Positions 45,518 to 55,000 of a stretch of 64,000 nt of DNA are shown here, piece after piece. The DNA comes from Clostridiales bacterium. GTDB lineage: Bacteria > Bacillota > Clostridia > Oscillospirales > Oscillospiraceae. The translations under genes and the position numbers were made by a program. Where the stretch lies: assembly GCA_029008095.1 (NCBI GenBank), contig JAQXJB010000029.1, positions 34,255-98,254 on the forward strand. The letters are read 5' to 3'. Numbering within the stretch: position 1 is the first letter of the stretch; each line of letters starts with the position of its first letter. Below the pieces are notes generated by a model. That model had not been told where the DNA came from. It searched no databases and worked only from the letters and a program-made list of their open reading frames with translations.

Positions 45518-45894
45518 AATACGCTTTTTAACGTGATGCGTTCCATTTCATAGATATTTTCCAGATGACCCAGGAGCTTTTTCAGTGCGCCCTTAGCGCC
45601 GCCGATGTCGGATTTGTATATTTCCGAAAAATAGTCGCCGAAGGCGTCGGTGGTCAAGTCGATCTCGGAATGGCGTATAAAAATCTGTGTGTAGCCGCCT
45701 GAATCGCTCCATTTCTGCTCCGCGCTATTGGCCAGCTCTGCCGCGCCTTCCCAATCGTCGGCTTCTGCCATTGCGTAGGAGAGCTTAAGCGTCTCCGATA
45801 TTTCGCCGGTGAGGGATTTGACATGGTTGAGGTTCCATGCCGAGAGTCCTGACAACAATATGAGTATAGTCACGGCAAACAGTTCTTTTTTCAC
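45514..45894 (-). CDS. DUF4363 family membrane-anchored protein
   Basis: A GTG start at 45894 gives 126 residues; it has AAGGAG 7 bases upstream and overlaps the DUF421 stop region. One N-terminal helix ([15 protein letters not shown]) is followed by a soluble helical domain with [30 protein letters not shown], typical of DUF4363. The family is regularly encoded after DUF421 genes, as here. The function is unknown; a spore or envelope role has been suspected from context. Confidence 0.8.
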   Translation of the reverse strand: MKKELFAVTILILLSGLSAWNLNHVKSLTGEISETLKLSYAMAEADDWEGAAELANSAEQKWSDSGGYTQIFIRHSEIDLTTDAFGDYFSEIYKSDIGGAKGALKKLLGHLENIYEMERITLKSVF

Positions 45895-45895
45895 C

Positions 45896-46570
45896 TCATC
45901 GCTCCTTTTCCGCGAAGTAAATATTGCCGGCGTCATCAATACTCAGAAAATAGACGTCCTTGCTGCTTGAGATATTTCGCTTTTTCAGCTCGGTGTCCAG
46001 CCAGCGCAGGTCACGGCCTATGAGTGCAAGATTGTTGTCCAGCACACGTCCGTCGTTGATGATTATGTGCGGCATTCCGCAGTCAGGCCCGGAGCTTTCC
46101 AGACTTTCGGGAGTAAGAGGCTGTGCTTCGGAATTGAGTATTATGTTCATGTCGCCGTCAGTTTCCAAAATGGCGTATCGAACCTTGTTTATGTCTGTTA
46201 CATTGTTTGAACGCAGGGATTCTGACAGCTCATCAAGTGAGAAACGGTTTTTTCGCATGGCCTGCTGGTCTATTTTTCCATCCTTTATCAGCACGCTTGG
46301 CCGTCCGAATATGAGTCCTCGCAGCTTTACGTTTTTCAGCGTAATGCCTGAAATGAGCAGCTCGCAGCCAAGCAGCGCCAAGATAGGTACAATGGCATTC
46401 AGCAGCGGTATTCCAACGTCCTGCAGAGGAAGAGATGCTACGTCGGAGATGAGCACAGCAATTATAAGCTCTGATATTTCCAGTTCACTTAGCTGGCGTT
46501 TACCGGAAAGCCGCATTGAAAATACCAGACATATAAAAACTATTATCGTTCTCAGAAGGATGATCGCCAA
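45896..46570 (-). CDS. DUF421 family membrane protein (YetF/YrbG-like)
   Basis: The 224-residue protein begins at TTG with GGAGG 8 bases upstream. Three N-terminal helices (to about residue 82) contain the signature RLSGKRQLSELEISELIIAVLISDVASLP. The cytoplasmic domain has the conserved GRPSVLIKDGKIDQQAMRKNR and LDELSESLR. Members such as YetF are linked to spore membranes in Bacillus; the biochemical role is unknown. Paired with DUF4363. Confidence 0.9.
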   Translation of the reverse strand: MAIILLRTIIVFICLVFSMRLSGKRQLSELEISELIIAVLISDVASLPLQDVGIPLLNAIVPILALLGCELLISGITLKNVKLRGLIFGRPSVLIKDGKIDQQAMRKNRFSLDELSESLRSNNVTDINKVRYAILETDGDMNIILNSEAQPLTPESLESSGPDCGMPHIIINDGRVLDNNLALIGRDLRWLDTELKKRNISSSKDVYFLSIDDAGNIYFAEKER

Positions 46571-46589
46571 AATATCCGCCTCCGGTGGA

Positions 46590-46706
46590 ATAATATCCGT
46601 GATACGGATATTATGTTCGATTTAAGCCGCTTTGCTCGTCCTTGCGGAACAACCGCAAAGCATGGCACATTATACCATAACGGCTTTGCCGACATGGTAT
46701 AATGTC
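46590..46706 (+). repeat. Diverged structured leader element, copy E (glmS leader)
   Basis: ATAATATCCGT-GAT-ACGGATATTAT hairpin, then AT-rich DNA. The stem GCC-GCTTTGC-TCGTCC-TTGC-GGA-ACAACC-GCAAAGC-AT-GGC follows, and then ACATTATACCAT perfectly paired with ATGGTATAATGT around an inner CGGC-TTT-GCCG. Primary sequence differs from copies A-D, but the order of stems, the TCG/CAAC loop and the AT bulge before GGC are the same. It ends about 95 bases before glmS, and its last arm contains TATAAT. Confidence 0.6.
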
Positions 46707-46766
46707 CTGATATATTTTCTCCGGAAAGCGGTGCATGATAAATACCAATTTTTTCAATTATTTTTA

Positions 46767-46792
46767 TTCTGCCCAATGGGGCAGAAGGGAGG
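46767..46792 (+). promoter_or_regulatory. Hairpin abutting the glmS SD
   Basis: TTCTGCCC-AATG-GGGCAGAA is a perfect 8-bp stem directly before the SD GGGAGG. The glmS ribozyme core found before this gene in many Firmicutes is not seen in the leader. Confidence 0.6.
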
Positions 46793-46800
46793 TACATCAA

Positions 46801-48630
46801 ATGTGTGGAATAGTGGGATATATAGGACGGGAAGAGGCAGCGCCTATACTCCTTTATGGTCTCAGCCGTCTTGAATACCGCGGATATGACTCCGCGGGAA
46901 TCTCTGTTTATAATAACGGATGCCTCAACACAGTGAAAGCTGTGGGAAAGCTTCAGAATCTCATTGATCTTACTGACTCGGGTAAAAATGTTCCCGGCTG
47001 TGTAGGTATCGGTCATACCCGTTGGGCAACTCACGGACAGCCCTCTGATATTAATTCGCACCCCCATGTCAGCGCTTCGGGCAAAATATCCGTTGTGCAT
47101 AACGGTATAATCGAAAATTATCTGGAGCTTAAGGAAATGCTCATATCTGAGGGCGTACAATTTAAGTCTGAGACGGATACCGAAGTAGTCTCTCAGCTTA
47201 TCGATTATTACTATAATGGAGATCTGATGGACGCGGTATCCAGAGCGCTGGCAAAGCTTGAGGGCTCATACGCTCTGGTCATAATCTCCTCTGAGCAGCC
47301 GGATGTTATCATAGCGGCGCGGAAGGACGCTCCGCTTATAGTTGCGTATGGTGATGGCTGCAATTACATAGCTTCGGATGTTGCCGCGGTGCTGAAGTAT
47401 ACCCGCCAGGTAAGCTATCTCGAGGATGACGAGATAGCTGTTGTTAAGGCCGACAGCGTTACTGTATACAATGAGTATGGCAAACCGATAGATAAAGCGG
47501 TCACTACTGTTGAATGGGATATAGAGGATGCTCAGAAAGGCGGATACCCTCATTTCATGATAAAGGAGATCCACGAGCAGCCCAAGGTGATAAGAAATAC
47601 CATTTCTGCCCATATCAAGGACGGAAGGGTAGACCTGTCCGATACCATCCTCAGCGAGGAATTTTGCCGTGATATCCGGCGCATCTGCATTATCGGCTGC
47701 GGCTCAGCAAACCACGTTGGTGTTGTAGGCCGCTACCTTTTGGAAAAATATACACGCATACCCACCGAGGCTGTTCTTGCCTCAGAATTCAGGTATTCAG
47801 AGCCTATCGTTGATGAGCATTCTCTGATAATAGTTATCAGCCAGTCCGGCGAAACTGCCGACACCATCGCCGCAATGCGCGAGGCAAAACGCCTTGGAGC
47901 AAAAACTCTGGCAATCGTAAACGTAGTGGGCAGTACCATTGCAAAGGAGGCAGACTGTGTCCTGTATACACTGGCTGGGCCGGAGATAGCCGTTGCCACT
48001 ACCAAGGCTTACAGCGCGCAGCTTGCGGTAATGTATCTTGTTACTATTGCAATTGCAGATAAGCTCGGCAGGCTTGATGCGGCGGAGCATGATGAAATAG
48101 TCCGAGAGCTCTGTCTGCTGCCCGAGAAGGTGGAACACATCCTTGCGGACAAGGAGAAGCTCCAGCAGTATGCCTCTCAGTATTTCAATAACGAATCCAT
48201 ATTCTTCATTGGCAGAAATCTTGACTATGCTATCTCACTTGAAGGCTCTCTCAAGCTGAAGGAAATATCCTATATCCACTCTGAGGCCTATGCAGGCGGC
48301 GAACTCAAGCATGGCACCATCTCCCTCATAGAACCCAAAACGCTGGTGATTGCCGTCGCTACCTATGAAAAGCTTTTCGATAAGCTGATGAGCAACGTCA
48401 AGGAGGTAACCGCGAGAGGTGCAAACGTGCTGTGTGTGGCGCAGCAGCACAACAGCGGCAGCGCTACCGACGCGGTGAATAATGCCTTCTTTATTCCTGA
48501 TACGCATGAGATGCTTACTCCATCTCTGGCAGCCATACCGCTCCAGCTCTTTGCGTATTATGTGGCTCTTTCCCGCGGCTGCGATATCGATAAACCCAGA
48601 AATCTGGCCAAGTCTGTTACGGTTGAATAA
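46801..48630 (+). CDS. glmS: Glutamine-fructose-6-phosphate aminotransferase (isomerizing)
   Basis: The 609-residue enzyme makes glucosamine-6-phosphate. It starts MCGIVGYIG with the N-terminal nucleophile Cys, followed by LSRLEYRGYDSAGI, HTRWATHG and two SIS sugar isomerase domains (ISQSGETADTIAAM; the C-terminus ends KPRNLAKSVTVE). The ATG at 46801 has GGGAGG upstream; the track's earlier start is spurious. Its stop overlaps the apbE start (TAATG). Confidence 0.96.
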   Translation: MCGIVGYIGREEAAPILLYGLSRLEYRGYDSAGISVYNNGCLNTVKAVGKLQNLIDLTDSGKNVPGCVGIGHTRWATHGQPSDINSHPHVSASGKISVVHNGIIENYLELKEMLISEGVQFKSETDTEVVSQLIDYYYNGDLMDAVSRALAKLEGSYALVIISSEQPDVIIAARKDAPLIVAYGDGCNYIASDVAAVLKYTRQVSYLEDDEIAVVKADSVTVYNEYGKPIDKAVTTVEWDIEDAQKGGYPHFMIKEIHEQPKVIRNTISAHIKDGRVDLSDTILSEEFCRDIRRICIIGCGSANHVGVVGRYLLEKYTRIPTEAVLASEFRYSEPIVDEHSLIIVISQSGETADTIAAMREAKRLGAKTLAIVNVVGSTIAKEADCVLYTLAGPEIAVATTKAYSAQLAVMYLVTIAIADKLGRLDAAEHDEIVRELCLLPEKVEHILADKEKLQQYASQYFNNESIFFIGRNLDYAISLEGSLKLKEISYIHSEAYAGGELKHGTISLIEPKTLVIAVATYEKLFDKLMSNVKEVTARGANVLCVAQQHNSGSATDAVNNAFFIPDTHEMLTPSLAAIPLQLFAYYVALSRGCDIDKPRNLAKSVTVE

Positions 48631-49628
48631 TGAAAAAGCTGCTTATCAACAAAAAAACAGCCGTCCTTGCGGCGGCTGTTTTTTTTCTCATTTCTTCCCT
48701 CGCGGGCTGCGCCCGGAACCGGACAATTTCCAAGACTGCCCTGAAGCTGGACACTGTTGTTACCATCACCATCTATGGCAGCAGCGATCCCGCTCCAATA
48801 GACAGCGCGTTTGATGAAATTGACCGCCTTGCGGCCCTGCTTGATGTAAACGATAAGGGGAGCGACCTTTACCGCCTTGCAGAAAACGCCGGCAAATGGG
48901 TGGAGGTAGCCGATGAAACGGCTGAGGTGCTCGCATTGGCGCAGCGGTATTATGAACTGTCCGGCGGGTACTTCGACATTACCGCGGCTCCGCTGGTGGA
49001 GCTTTGGAACGTGAATAACGGGGGATATTTCCCCACGGATGAGGAAATAAAAGCTGCGCTTGCTATTGTTGACGGAGCTGCCCTGTTGCTGGACGGTAAT
49101 ATGGCTTGCCTTGAAAGAGAAGGCATGAAGGCCGATCTTGGCGGCATAGCCAAGGGATATATAGCCGATAAGGTGAAGACTCATTTGATCTCACTGGGCA
49201 TTGACAGCGCCGTGATAGACCTTGGCGGCAACGTGCTGCTTATTGGCGGCAAACCCGATGGCAGCGCCTTCAATATAGGCATAAAAGACCCGCTGAGCGA
49301 AAGCGGGGAACTGCTTAAAACAGTGCGAAGCAGCGGTGAGAGCCTTGTGACCTCCGGCATATACGAGCGCTACTTCGAGCATGAGGGCAAGCGATACCAC
49401 CATATCCTCGACCCGTTTACAGGTGCACCTTCGGAAAGCGATGTTGCGGGTGTCACGATAATCAGCACAGATTCTGTCCACGGAGACGCGCTGTCCACAT
49501 CCTGTTTGCTCCTTGGGCGTGAGGCCGGAATGGAGCTTGTGGAAAGCATAGACGGAGCGGAAGCCCTTTTTGTAACCCGCGACGGCAATCTGTATATGAC
49601 ATCCGGTATGGCAGAGCGAATTAAATAG
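48630..49628 (+). CDS. apbE: FAD:protein FMN transferase (ApbE), lipoprotein
   Basis: The 332-residue extracellular lipoprotein attaches FMN to Thr residues of flavoproteins such as RNF or Nqr subunits. It has a lipobox (LAGCA, Cys at about 27), LKLDTVVTITIYG, the FAD region YFDITAAPLVELW, GMKADLGGIAKGYIADK, IDLGGNVLLIGGK and SVHGDALSTSCLLLG. Its start overlaps the glmS stop. An intrinsic-terminator-like hairpin is encoded within codons 8-19. Confidence 0.92.
   Translation: MKKLLINKKTAVLAAAVFFLISSLAGCARNRTISKTALKLDTVVTITIYGSSDPAPIDSAFDEIDRLAALLDVNDKGSDLYRLAENAGKWVEVADETAEVLALAQRYYELSGGYFDITAAPLVELWNVNNGGYFPTDEEIKAALAIVDGAALLLDGNMACLEREGMKADLGGIAKGYIADKVKTHLISLGIDSAVIDLGGNVLLIGGKPDGSAFNIGIKDPLSESGELLKTVRSSGESLVTSGIYERYFEHEGKRYHHILDPFTGAPSESDVAGVTIISTDSVHGDALSTSCLLLGREAGMELVESIDGAEALFVTRDGNLYMTSGMAERIK
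48651..48686 (+). terminator. Terminator-like hairpin inside the apbE signal-peptide codons
   Basis: AAAAAAACAGCCG pairs with CGGCTGTTTTTTTT around a 9-base loop, with eight T residues. It lies 21 bases after the glmS stop but within the apbE reading frame, where it encodes part of the Ala/Val/Phe-rich signal sequence. Confidence 0.7.
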
Positions 49629-49636
49629 TACAAAAC

Positions 49637-49665
49637 AAGGACATGAGAGAAAAGCTCATGTCCTT
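49637..49665. terminator. Bidirectional terminator between apbE and plsY
   Basis: AAGGACATGAG pairs perfectly with CTCATGTCCTT between convergent genes, followed by ATTGT. Confidence 0.7.
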
Positions 49666-49669
49666 ATTG

Positions 49670-50320
49670 TCATTCATAAATATCTTCGTCATCATCGGAA
49701 GCACCGATGCGTGCCAACTCCTCGTCTCTGTTCCAGAGAAAGCTGATGCGGACTTCCTCACCGGCTCTTATGCGTTTGAGATTTTCCACATGCTTGAACA
49801 CCATAGTAGCGGTCACCGGGATAAAAATGAAAATGGGCAGGAAGGTACCCAGCTTATAGGCGTGAATGATAGGAAAGAATATGGAGGCGCTGATGGGCAC
49901 ATAACAGAGATATTTTGTTATCGCCAGAAGTACGATCTCCGAGAGAAGAAGCATGATAAAAAGCTTCCAGTTAAGCGCCAATATCATGCCTCCAAGGCAA
50001 GCGAGACCTTTGCCGCCACGGAATTTCAAAGCTGCGGGGAATATATGCCCCAATATGACTGCCGCCCCGGCTAACTCGCCGGCGAAAAAGAACGACGGCG
50101 CTATCAGGCGTGCCAGAACAACGGTTATGTACGCCTTGAAAATATCGAAGAGGGCAACGAAAGCACCGAGCTTCTTGCCTTTGAGTATAATGACATTGGA
50201 TGCACCCGCGTTGCCAGAGCCGCGCCGGCGTATGTCAAAGCCACTGTACCGGCCGATGATATAGGCGGGATTTATGCCGCCGATTAAATAACCAAGCAGG
50301 AAACAAAAGAGGACACGCAT
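49670..50320 (-). CDS. plsY: Glycerol-3-phosphate acyltransferase PlsY
   Basis: The 216-residue membrane enzyme acylates glycerol-3-phosphate from acyl-phosphate, the first step of phospholipid synthesis. Motifs are the N-terminal GYLIGGINPAYIIGR, RRRGSGNAGASNV, GHIFPAALKFRGGKGLA and VFKHVENLKRIRAG at the end. It has five hydrophobic segments and an acidic tail. It follows the DUF4364 gene by 21 bases on the same strand. Confidence 0.94.
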   Translation of the reverse strand: MRVLFCFLLGYLIGGINPAYIIGRYSGFDIRRRGSGNAGASNVIILKGKKLGAFVALFDIFKAYITVVLARLIAPSFFFAGELAGAAVILGHIFPAALKFRGGKGLACLGGMILALNWKLFIMLLLSEIVLLAITKYLCYVPISASIFFPIIHAYKLGTFLPIFIFIPVTATMVFKHVENLKRIRAGEEVRISFLWNRDEELARIGASDDDEDIYE

Positions 50321-50341
50321 TTTTATCCCTCATTCCTCGAT

Positions 50342-50869
50342 TTATTGCTCATCAGTAAGCAGCATCGCTATCTGTGCGTAAAGCTCCTCCGCATTTTCGT
50401 GAAATTTCTTCGCCATAATGCGGGCCTGACGCTCGCTGCCGGTCAGAATATCCATAGACAGCAGACTCCCGGAGCCGTCGGCAAGGGAGAGATGGACCGT
50501 ATAGCCTCCGTTCGGAGCGGGCTTGCTCTCGGTTCTTATCATGTCATTACGGCGCAGTTTCTGAGCGATAGGGATGAGGCTGCGTTCGGCTCTTACGCGG
50601 ACAGAGTAGGGAATGCTGCTCTCTGTGGTAACGCCGTTTTCCCGTCCCTTATCCGTAACGGAATATTGCTCGTTTTGGCAGATAACATGGCCTGTGGTAA
50701 CAAGAACACCGAGCGCGTCGGAAAAATTGAAATAATTTATACCGCCGTCGCAGTCGATGGTCAGCTCAGAAAGCGTATCTTTGTCAACCGCACAGGGAAG
50801 GCGGTTGAGAATAAACAAAATAAGCAGCTCAATGTCAAGCCTTTCGTGGATGAAACCAAAACCGTCCAT
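50342..50869 (-). CDS. DUF4364 family winged-helix protein
   Basis: The 175-residue protein begins with a winged-helix-like domain (LDIELLILFILNRLPCAVDKDTLSEL, FNFSDALGVLVTTGHV, YSVTDKGREN) and ends in a beta-rich part. It matches DUF4364, common in Clostridia and presumed to be a DNA-binding regulator. Targets are unknown. The SD AAGAGGTG is close to the ATG. Confidence 0.8.
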   Translation of the reverse strand: MDGFGFIHERLDIELLILFILNRLPCAVDKDTLSELTIDCDGGINYFNFSDALGVLVTTGHVICQNEQYSVTDKGRENGVTTESSIPYSVRVRAERSLIPIAQKLRRNDMIRTESKPAPNGGYTVHLSLADGSGSLLSMDILTGSERQARIMAKKFHENAEELYAQIAMLLTDEQ

Positions 50870-50983
50870 TTAAAACACCTCTTTTTTATTTTAGCATCTT
50901 TTTGCCCAAAGGACAATAATAACATGCGGGAAAAAGCAGCAGTTTTAGAAAGGGGCTTTGAGTGGGCACGTAGTTAAGCTCCG

Positions 50984-51047
50984 TATCCTACATGAAAAAG
51001 AAATATCCTACATGAAAAAGAAATATCCTACATGAAAAAGAAATATC
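50984..51047 (+). repeat. Three perfect 20-bp tandem repeats
   Basis: TATCCTACATGAAAAAGAAA occurs three times without change (50984, 51004, 51024) plus a partial TATC. The array ends 3 bases before the -35 box of the riboswitch promoter. There are no unique spacers, so it is not CRISPR. It could bind a regulator or act as an UP-like element. Confidence 0.9.
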
Positions 51048-51049
51048 AG

Positions 51050-51077
51050 TTGACTTTTTTACTTATTATGATAGAAT
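51050..51077 (+). promoter_or_regulatory. Promoter of the cobalamin riboswitch transcript
   Basis: TTGACT (51050-51055), 16 bases and TAGAAT (51072-51077). A leader hairpin GTTGCTGA/TCAGCGAC (51092-51117) follows. Confidence 0.65.
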
Positions 51078-51119
51078 ATAAATCAGAAAAGGTTGCTGAG
51101 CGGCGGATATCAGCGACTT

Positions 51120-51445
51120 AAGGTATTCGCTGCACATTATGCCTAAGAATTTAATAATGATCCGGCTTTTGTGGCAAATGCGCGACCTGGCTCGAGAAAC
51201 GGGCCGGACACGCATCCTTGTTCTTGCTGAACAAGGGAATCAGGTGAATATTCCTGGACATGTTTTGCTGACAGCACCAAAGCGAAAGTTGCGGCAGCGG
51301 GCAATTCAATAGCTGTGATTGTGAAGTGTATTCGTTTTCTGCGAAAGCAGGTCACTGGTGCCTGTAATGGGTTAGCTGGGAAGGCAATGGATACGCGAGG
51401 GCAGGTTGGCCTGCCGGGACACATCAGTCAGAAGACCTACTAAGA
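51120..51445 (+). promoter_or_regulatory. Cobalamin (adenosylcobalamin-type) riboswitch
   Basis: Conserved blocks appear in order. GGGAATCAGGTGAATATTCC at 51235 matches the GGGAA-N-GGUGAGAAUCC core. CACTGG at 51353 and GGGAAGGC at 51378 follow, and GTCAGAAGACCTAC at 51427 matches the GUCAGGAGACCUGCC 3' block. The insertions between blocks are long, so the element is larger than average. A hairpin with CCCCG/CGGGG and AGAGC/GCTCT follows at 51443-51472. The 5' boundary is approximate. Confidence 0.85.
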
Positions 51446-51488
51446 GCTCACCCCCGTTTACGGGGCTGCTCTGATAAAAAACGCCAGA

Positions 51489-51615
51489 TGAAAGGGATGC
51501 ACTTTATAAGTGTGCTCTTTCACCTCCCATTGCAGCAAAAGCGGACGTATATATTACGTCCGCTTTTATGATTTTCGGGAGCAAAGACGGACGTATATCA
51601 GCGTCCGTCTTTTTT
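51489..51615 (+). terminator. Expression-platform region with a hairpin and two related terminators
   Basis: A hairpin TGAAAG...CTTTCA (51489-51522) is followed by AAAAGCGGACGTA/TACGTCCGCTTTT (51537-51567) and then AAAGACGGACG/CGTCCGTCTTTTTT (51583-51615). The two terminators share CGGACGTATAT and look duplicated. They probably give B12-dependent premature termination. Confidence 0.75.
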
Positions 51616-51659
51616 AGAACCGGCGATATTCCAATTTTGATATAAGTGAGGCTTATGCA

Positions 51660-51818
51660 ATGGAAAATCTCAAAACAGATCCCTCGGTGATCAGCGATAA
51701 GGAGTGGCAGATCGTTCAGCTCATCCGCCAGCTTGACTATGGCGAACTGTTGATCGTTGTAAAGGACGGTAAACCATGCCGGGTGGAGGAGATACGAAAA
51801 AGCATCCAGATCAAATGA
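51660..51818 (+). CDS. DUF2292 (YezD-like) small protein
   Basis: The 52-residue protein is too short for the ORF track. It reads MENLKTDPSVISDKEW, then IRQLDYGELLIVVKDGKPCRVEEIRKSI, which matches the DUF2292/YezD pattern of a helix followed by a beta hairpin. The SD GTGAGG is upstream. It is the first gene after the cobalamin riboswitch and its terminators, so its expression is probably B12-regulated. The family's function is unknown. Confidence 0.75.
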   Translation: MENLKTDPSVISDKEWQIVQLIRQLDYGELLIVVKDGKPCRVEEIRKSIQIK

Positions 51819-51870
51819 GCGGAGGTAAATAACTGAACAGGCTGTGAGGCCGGACCTACGGAAGAACCGA

Positions 51871-51920
51871 AGTCCAACAACGCGCGGCGAATATCGCCGT
51901 GGCGTTTGTTGGACTTTTTT
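51871..51920 (+). terminator. Strong terminator between the DUF2292 and SLH genes
   Basis: AGTCCAACAACGC pairs with GCGTTTGTTGGACT around GGCGA/TCGCC, followed by TTTTTTGTTTTTT. The remaining 115 bases to the SLH gene hold no clear promoter, so expression of that gene may need read-through. A second CCCAACAAC downstream could compete for the same strand. Confidence 0.8.
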
Positions 51921-52035
51921 GTTTTTTAGACCGTGATGGACGCCCAACAACTCGGCTGAGCCTGCCGCCGCGGCGATGTAGGTCATTCCCCCCTATTCAT
52001 TTGGTTTGAAATAATTTTTATAAAGGAGCATCATT

Positions 52036-55000
52036 ATGAAAAAACGATTGTTATCCCTGCTATTGGTCCTGGTTTTGCTTCTGGGACTGCTGCCATCAGC
52101 AGCTCTGGCGGCAGACAGTGCAACCGTGGACTTTACCGCCCAGGCGGCTGGAGCATTCCTCTGCGCCCCGCAGTTCAATGTCAAGGTCGACAGTGATCTG
52201 GCGGAGAGCTATGGTTATACCGATAAGGTTACCGACGGCGTCTCCGCACTGGATGTGCTGGTTAAGGCGCATGAGGTGATGTATGCCAATGCCTTTACCT
52301 CTGAGACAAAGGACAACTATTTGGTGGTGTCAAACGGCACTGTCAGCAAGCTCTTTACTACTGATACCTATGCCAATGGCTTCATCCTCAATGGCATGTA
52401 CCCACACGATGGAACGAATAGCCCTTACGGTGGTTATAATGGAACCACGGTTGATACTCAGACTGTGACAGACGGCGATCTTGTTGAGTTCTTCCTCTAT
52501 CAAGATAACAGCTATTACTCCGATGAAGTCGCTTGGTTCTGTCATAATGGAAACGCAATTAACAGCCTGACGGTTCGTCCCGGCGCAACGGTTTCCATGA
52601 CATTCAAGGGCACTATGTACATGGGCGGTTATCTATATCAAGATGTTGCTGCGATGCACGAGGCTGGTACACCCATTGAGGCAGCACAGCTTGCTTGGGT
52701 GGATATCAGCACCGGCACTGTCACGGATATCTCCGGTGCAGTCACATCCAATAGCGGGAACGTCTCTCTAACCATGCCGACAGAGGAAAAAACATATTAC
52801 TTGACCGCCTATATACCAGCGGATGAAATTGAAAACAACTACGCTTCGCCTCTTGTGATGTCCCTTTTGAAAGTCACGGTTGATGTGAACGCGCCGGAAC
52901 TGGATGAGCCCACCGGATCCTGCGACCTTACGGCACTGAGCGTGGGAGATTTGAATTCAAATCCGAATTCGCTGATTCTGAAGCCGGTGTTCAGCAGTGA
53001 TGTAACGGCATATTCTGTGGATACTGTGGCTTTCCAGCAATATGCGAAGATGGCCTATGTCAAAGCGACTGCTGCCAGTGGAACGGCAATTATTAAAGCG
53101 ACTCTCAACGGTACGGAGAAAACGGTTACTTCCGGGGACTCCTATTGGACAAGCTTCAACAACATGCTCCCAGGACAGGACAACATACTCACGGTTAAGG
53201 TGGCCGCTTCTGATGCTGAGGATGCCGAGACCAAGACCTATACCGTCATCATTCCTATGGCGCCGAACCCTAATGCACCCACTCTGAAAGGAGAGGCCTC
53301 CGGCGCCGCAAACATCCGGCTGGACGAGAGCTATGACCTTGACCTGAGCACCGTGTTCACCGACGCTGACAACGCAGAAGAGCTGACCTATAAGGTCAGC
53401 GTGAATGACGCGGAAGCGGTGAATGCGGAATCTGATTACAAATTCTATCCTGCGGCGGCCGGTATATACACGCTGGTGTTTGTTGCCAATGATGGCAAGG
53501 ACAACAGTCCAGCCTACACCGTGACTTTGACTGTTACTACGCCCGACACAAGCATAACAGTGCCTTCTGACGCAACGGTGTATGTTGGCAGAAAGGATTA
53601 TAAGGCTACTTATAATTATCAGCCATTTACGCAGGTGAATCCTGCATTTACCAAGGATAACGGAGATGGCACTACTACTTATTACTATGATATCGAAAGC
53701 AACAAATACTGCGTATATAGAATTGGCGGCACTGACTATGTAACCTTTGTGGGACAGTTCACCAAAAAGGCTGATGCACAGAACCTAACAGTGACCAAAG
53801 AACAACTGGAATGCGGCGGAAAGACTAAAACCACTGTTGATCACGATGTGAATTCACTGAGCGGAAGAAATGTGGCAGATGTCTATCTGAACATCAACCC
53901 TCAGAACTATCTGAAATTGAATGTGGGTGGCACTAAGCAGCTCATCCCTCTGCGTAATTGGCAGATCATTGAAAGCAGCAGCAATTCCTTCTTCGTGGAG
54001 CCGGACTACCACTACACTATACTAAATGAAGACCTGACAACTGCGGACACCAGTATAATCAGCATTGACGAAAATGGCCTTATAACCGCCAATGGAGCGG
54101 GTACTGTCATTGTTTTGGTGACCTATGATGCCATGTATAACAACTATAGTGGATGGTCAAATGGCTTCAACAGTGCCATTTGGCCGGAGAATACAGGCGT
54201 ATTTGTGGTATCTGTGGGGGCTGAGGACAGCGGCATAACCACCGGAATGACTATAAACGCAGGAAGGAACACCACCGGAAACAAGCTGTCCGGCGACGCC
54301 ATCGATGCCGAGCACGACGTGATCTATTTCACCGGAGAAACCGGCAGTTACACCTTTACCCCCGGCACTGATGGATGCACCGTAACCGTGGCCAATCCCA
54401 CCGTGGCTGATACCATGACGTTCTCAACCTTCACAGCCGCTTCTGTGAACAACGACGGAAGCGTAACCGTTCCTTTGACCGAGGGTAGAAACATTGTCAA
54501 GTTAGAAAAGGAAGGCAAGGCGGAGTATCAGGTTATCACGGCAAAAAAAATCAGCTATACCATCAATGACGGCCAGCCCATAACCGCAGGCAGTGAGATA
54601 TCCATTGTATTTGATAAGATATATCACCCGGCTAACAAACTGGCTGGTATATACAATTCAAATGCCGGTATTGCCTACACTACGCCGGATGGTAAGATGG
54701 CAGGCAGCATTTCAAATTCCGCATATGGTGTATACAACATTGCCTCTTTGAAAAGTGCACAGACAGTTGATTCGCTGCGAAGCCTTCAGACAACTGCTAC
54801 TTCATGGGGTACGAACACATCTTTTGTTGCGGGCGATAAACTGACTATACCGGAAAATTGGACAGAAAACACTTATTCCCTTACGGGTGGTACGCTCTCG
54901 CTCATTGGCTTTGGCGATCCATTTGGCAATCATCGTGCTGTTACCTATGAAAATGGTAAAGATGCGAATATGACCGCTAATCAGCATGTGGCATACCTTG

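Noticed and set aside
46590-46800. glmS ribozyme
   Set aside because: The conserved ribozyme core sequence could not be found in the leader.
50984-51047. CRISPR array
   Set aside because: The three 20-bp repeats are contiguous without spacers, and there are no cas genes.
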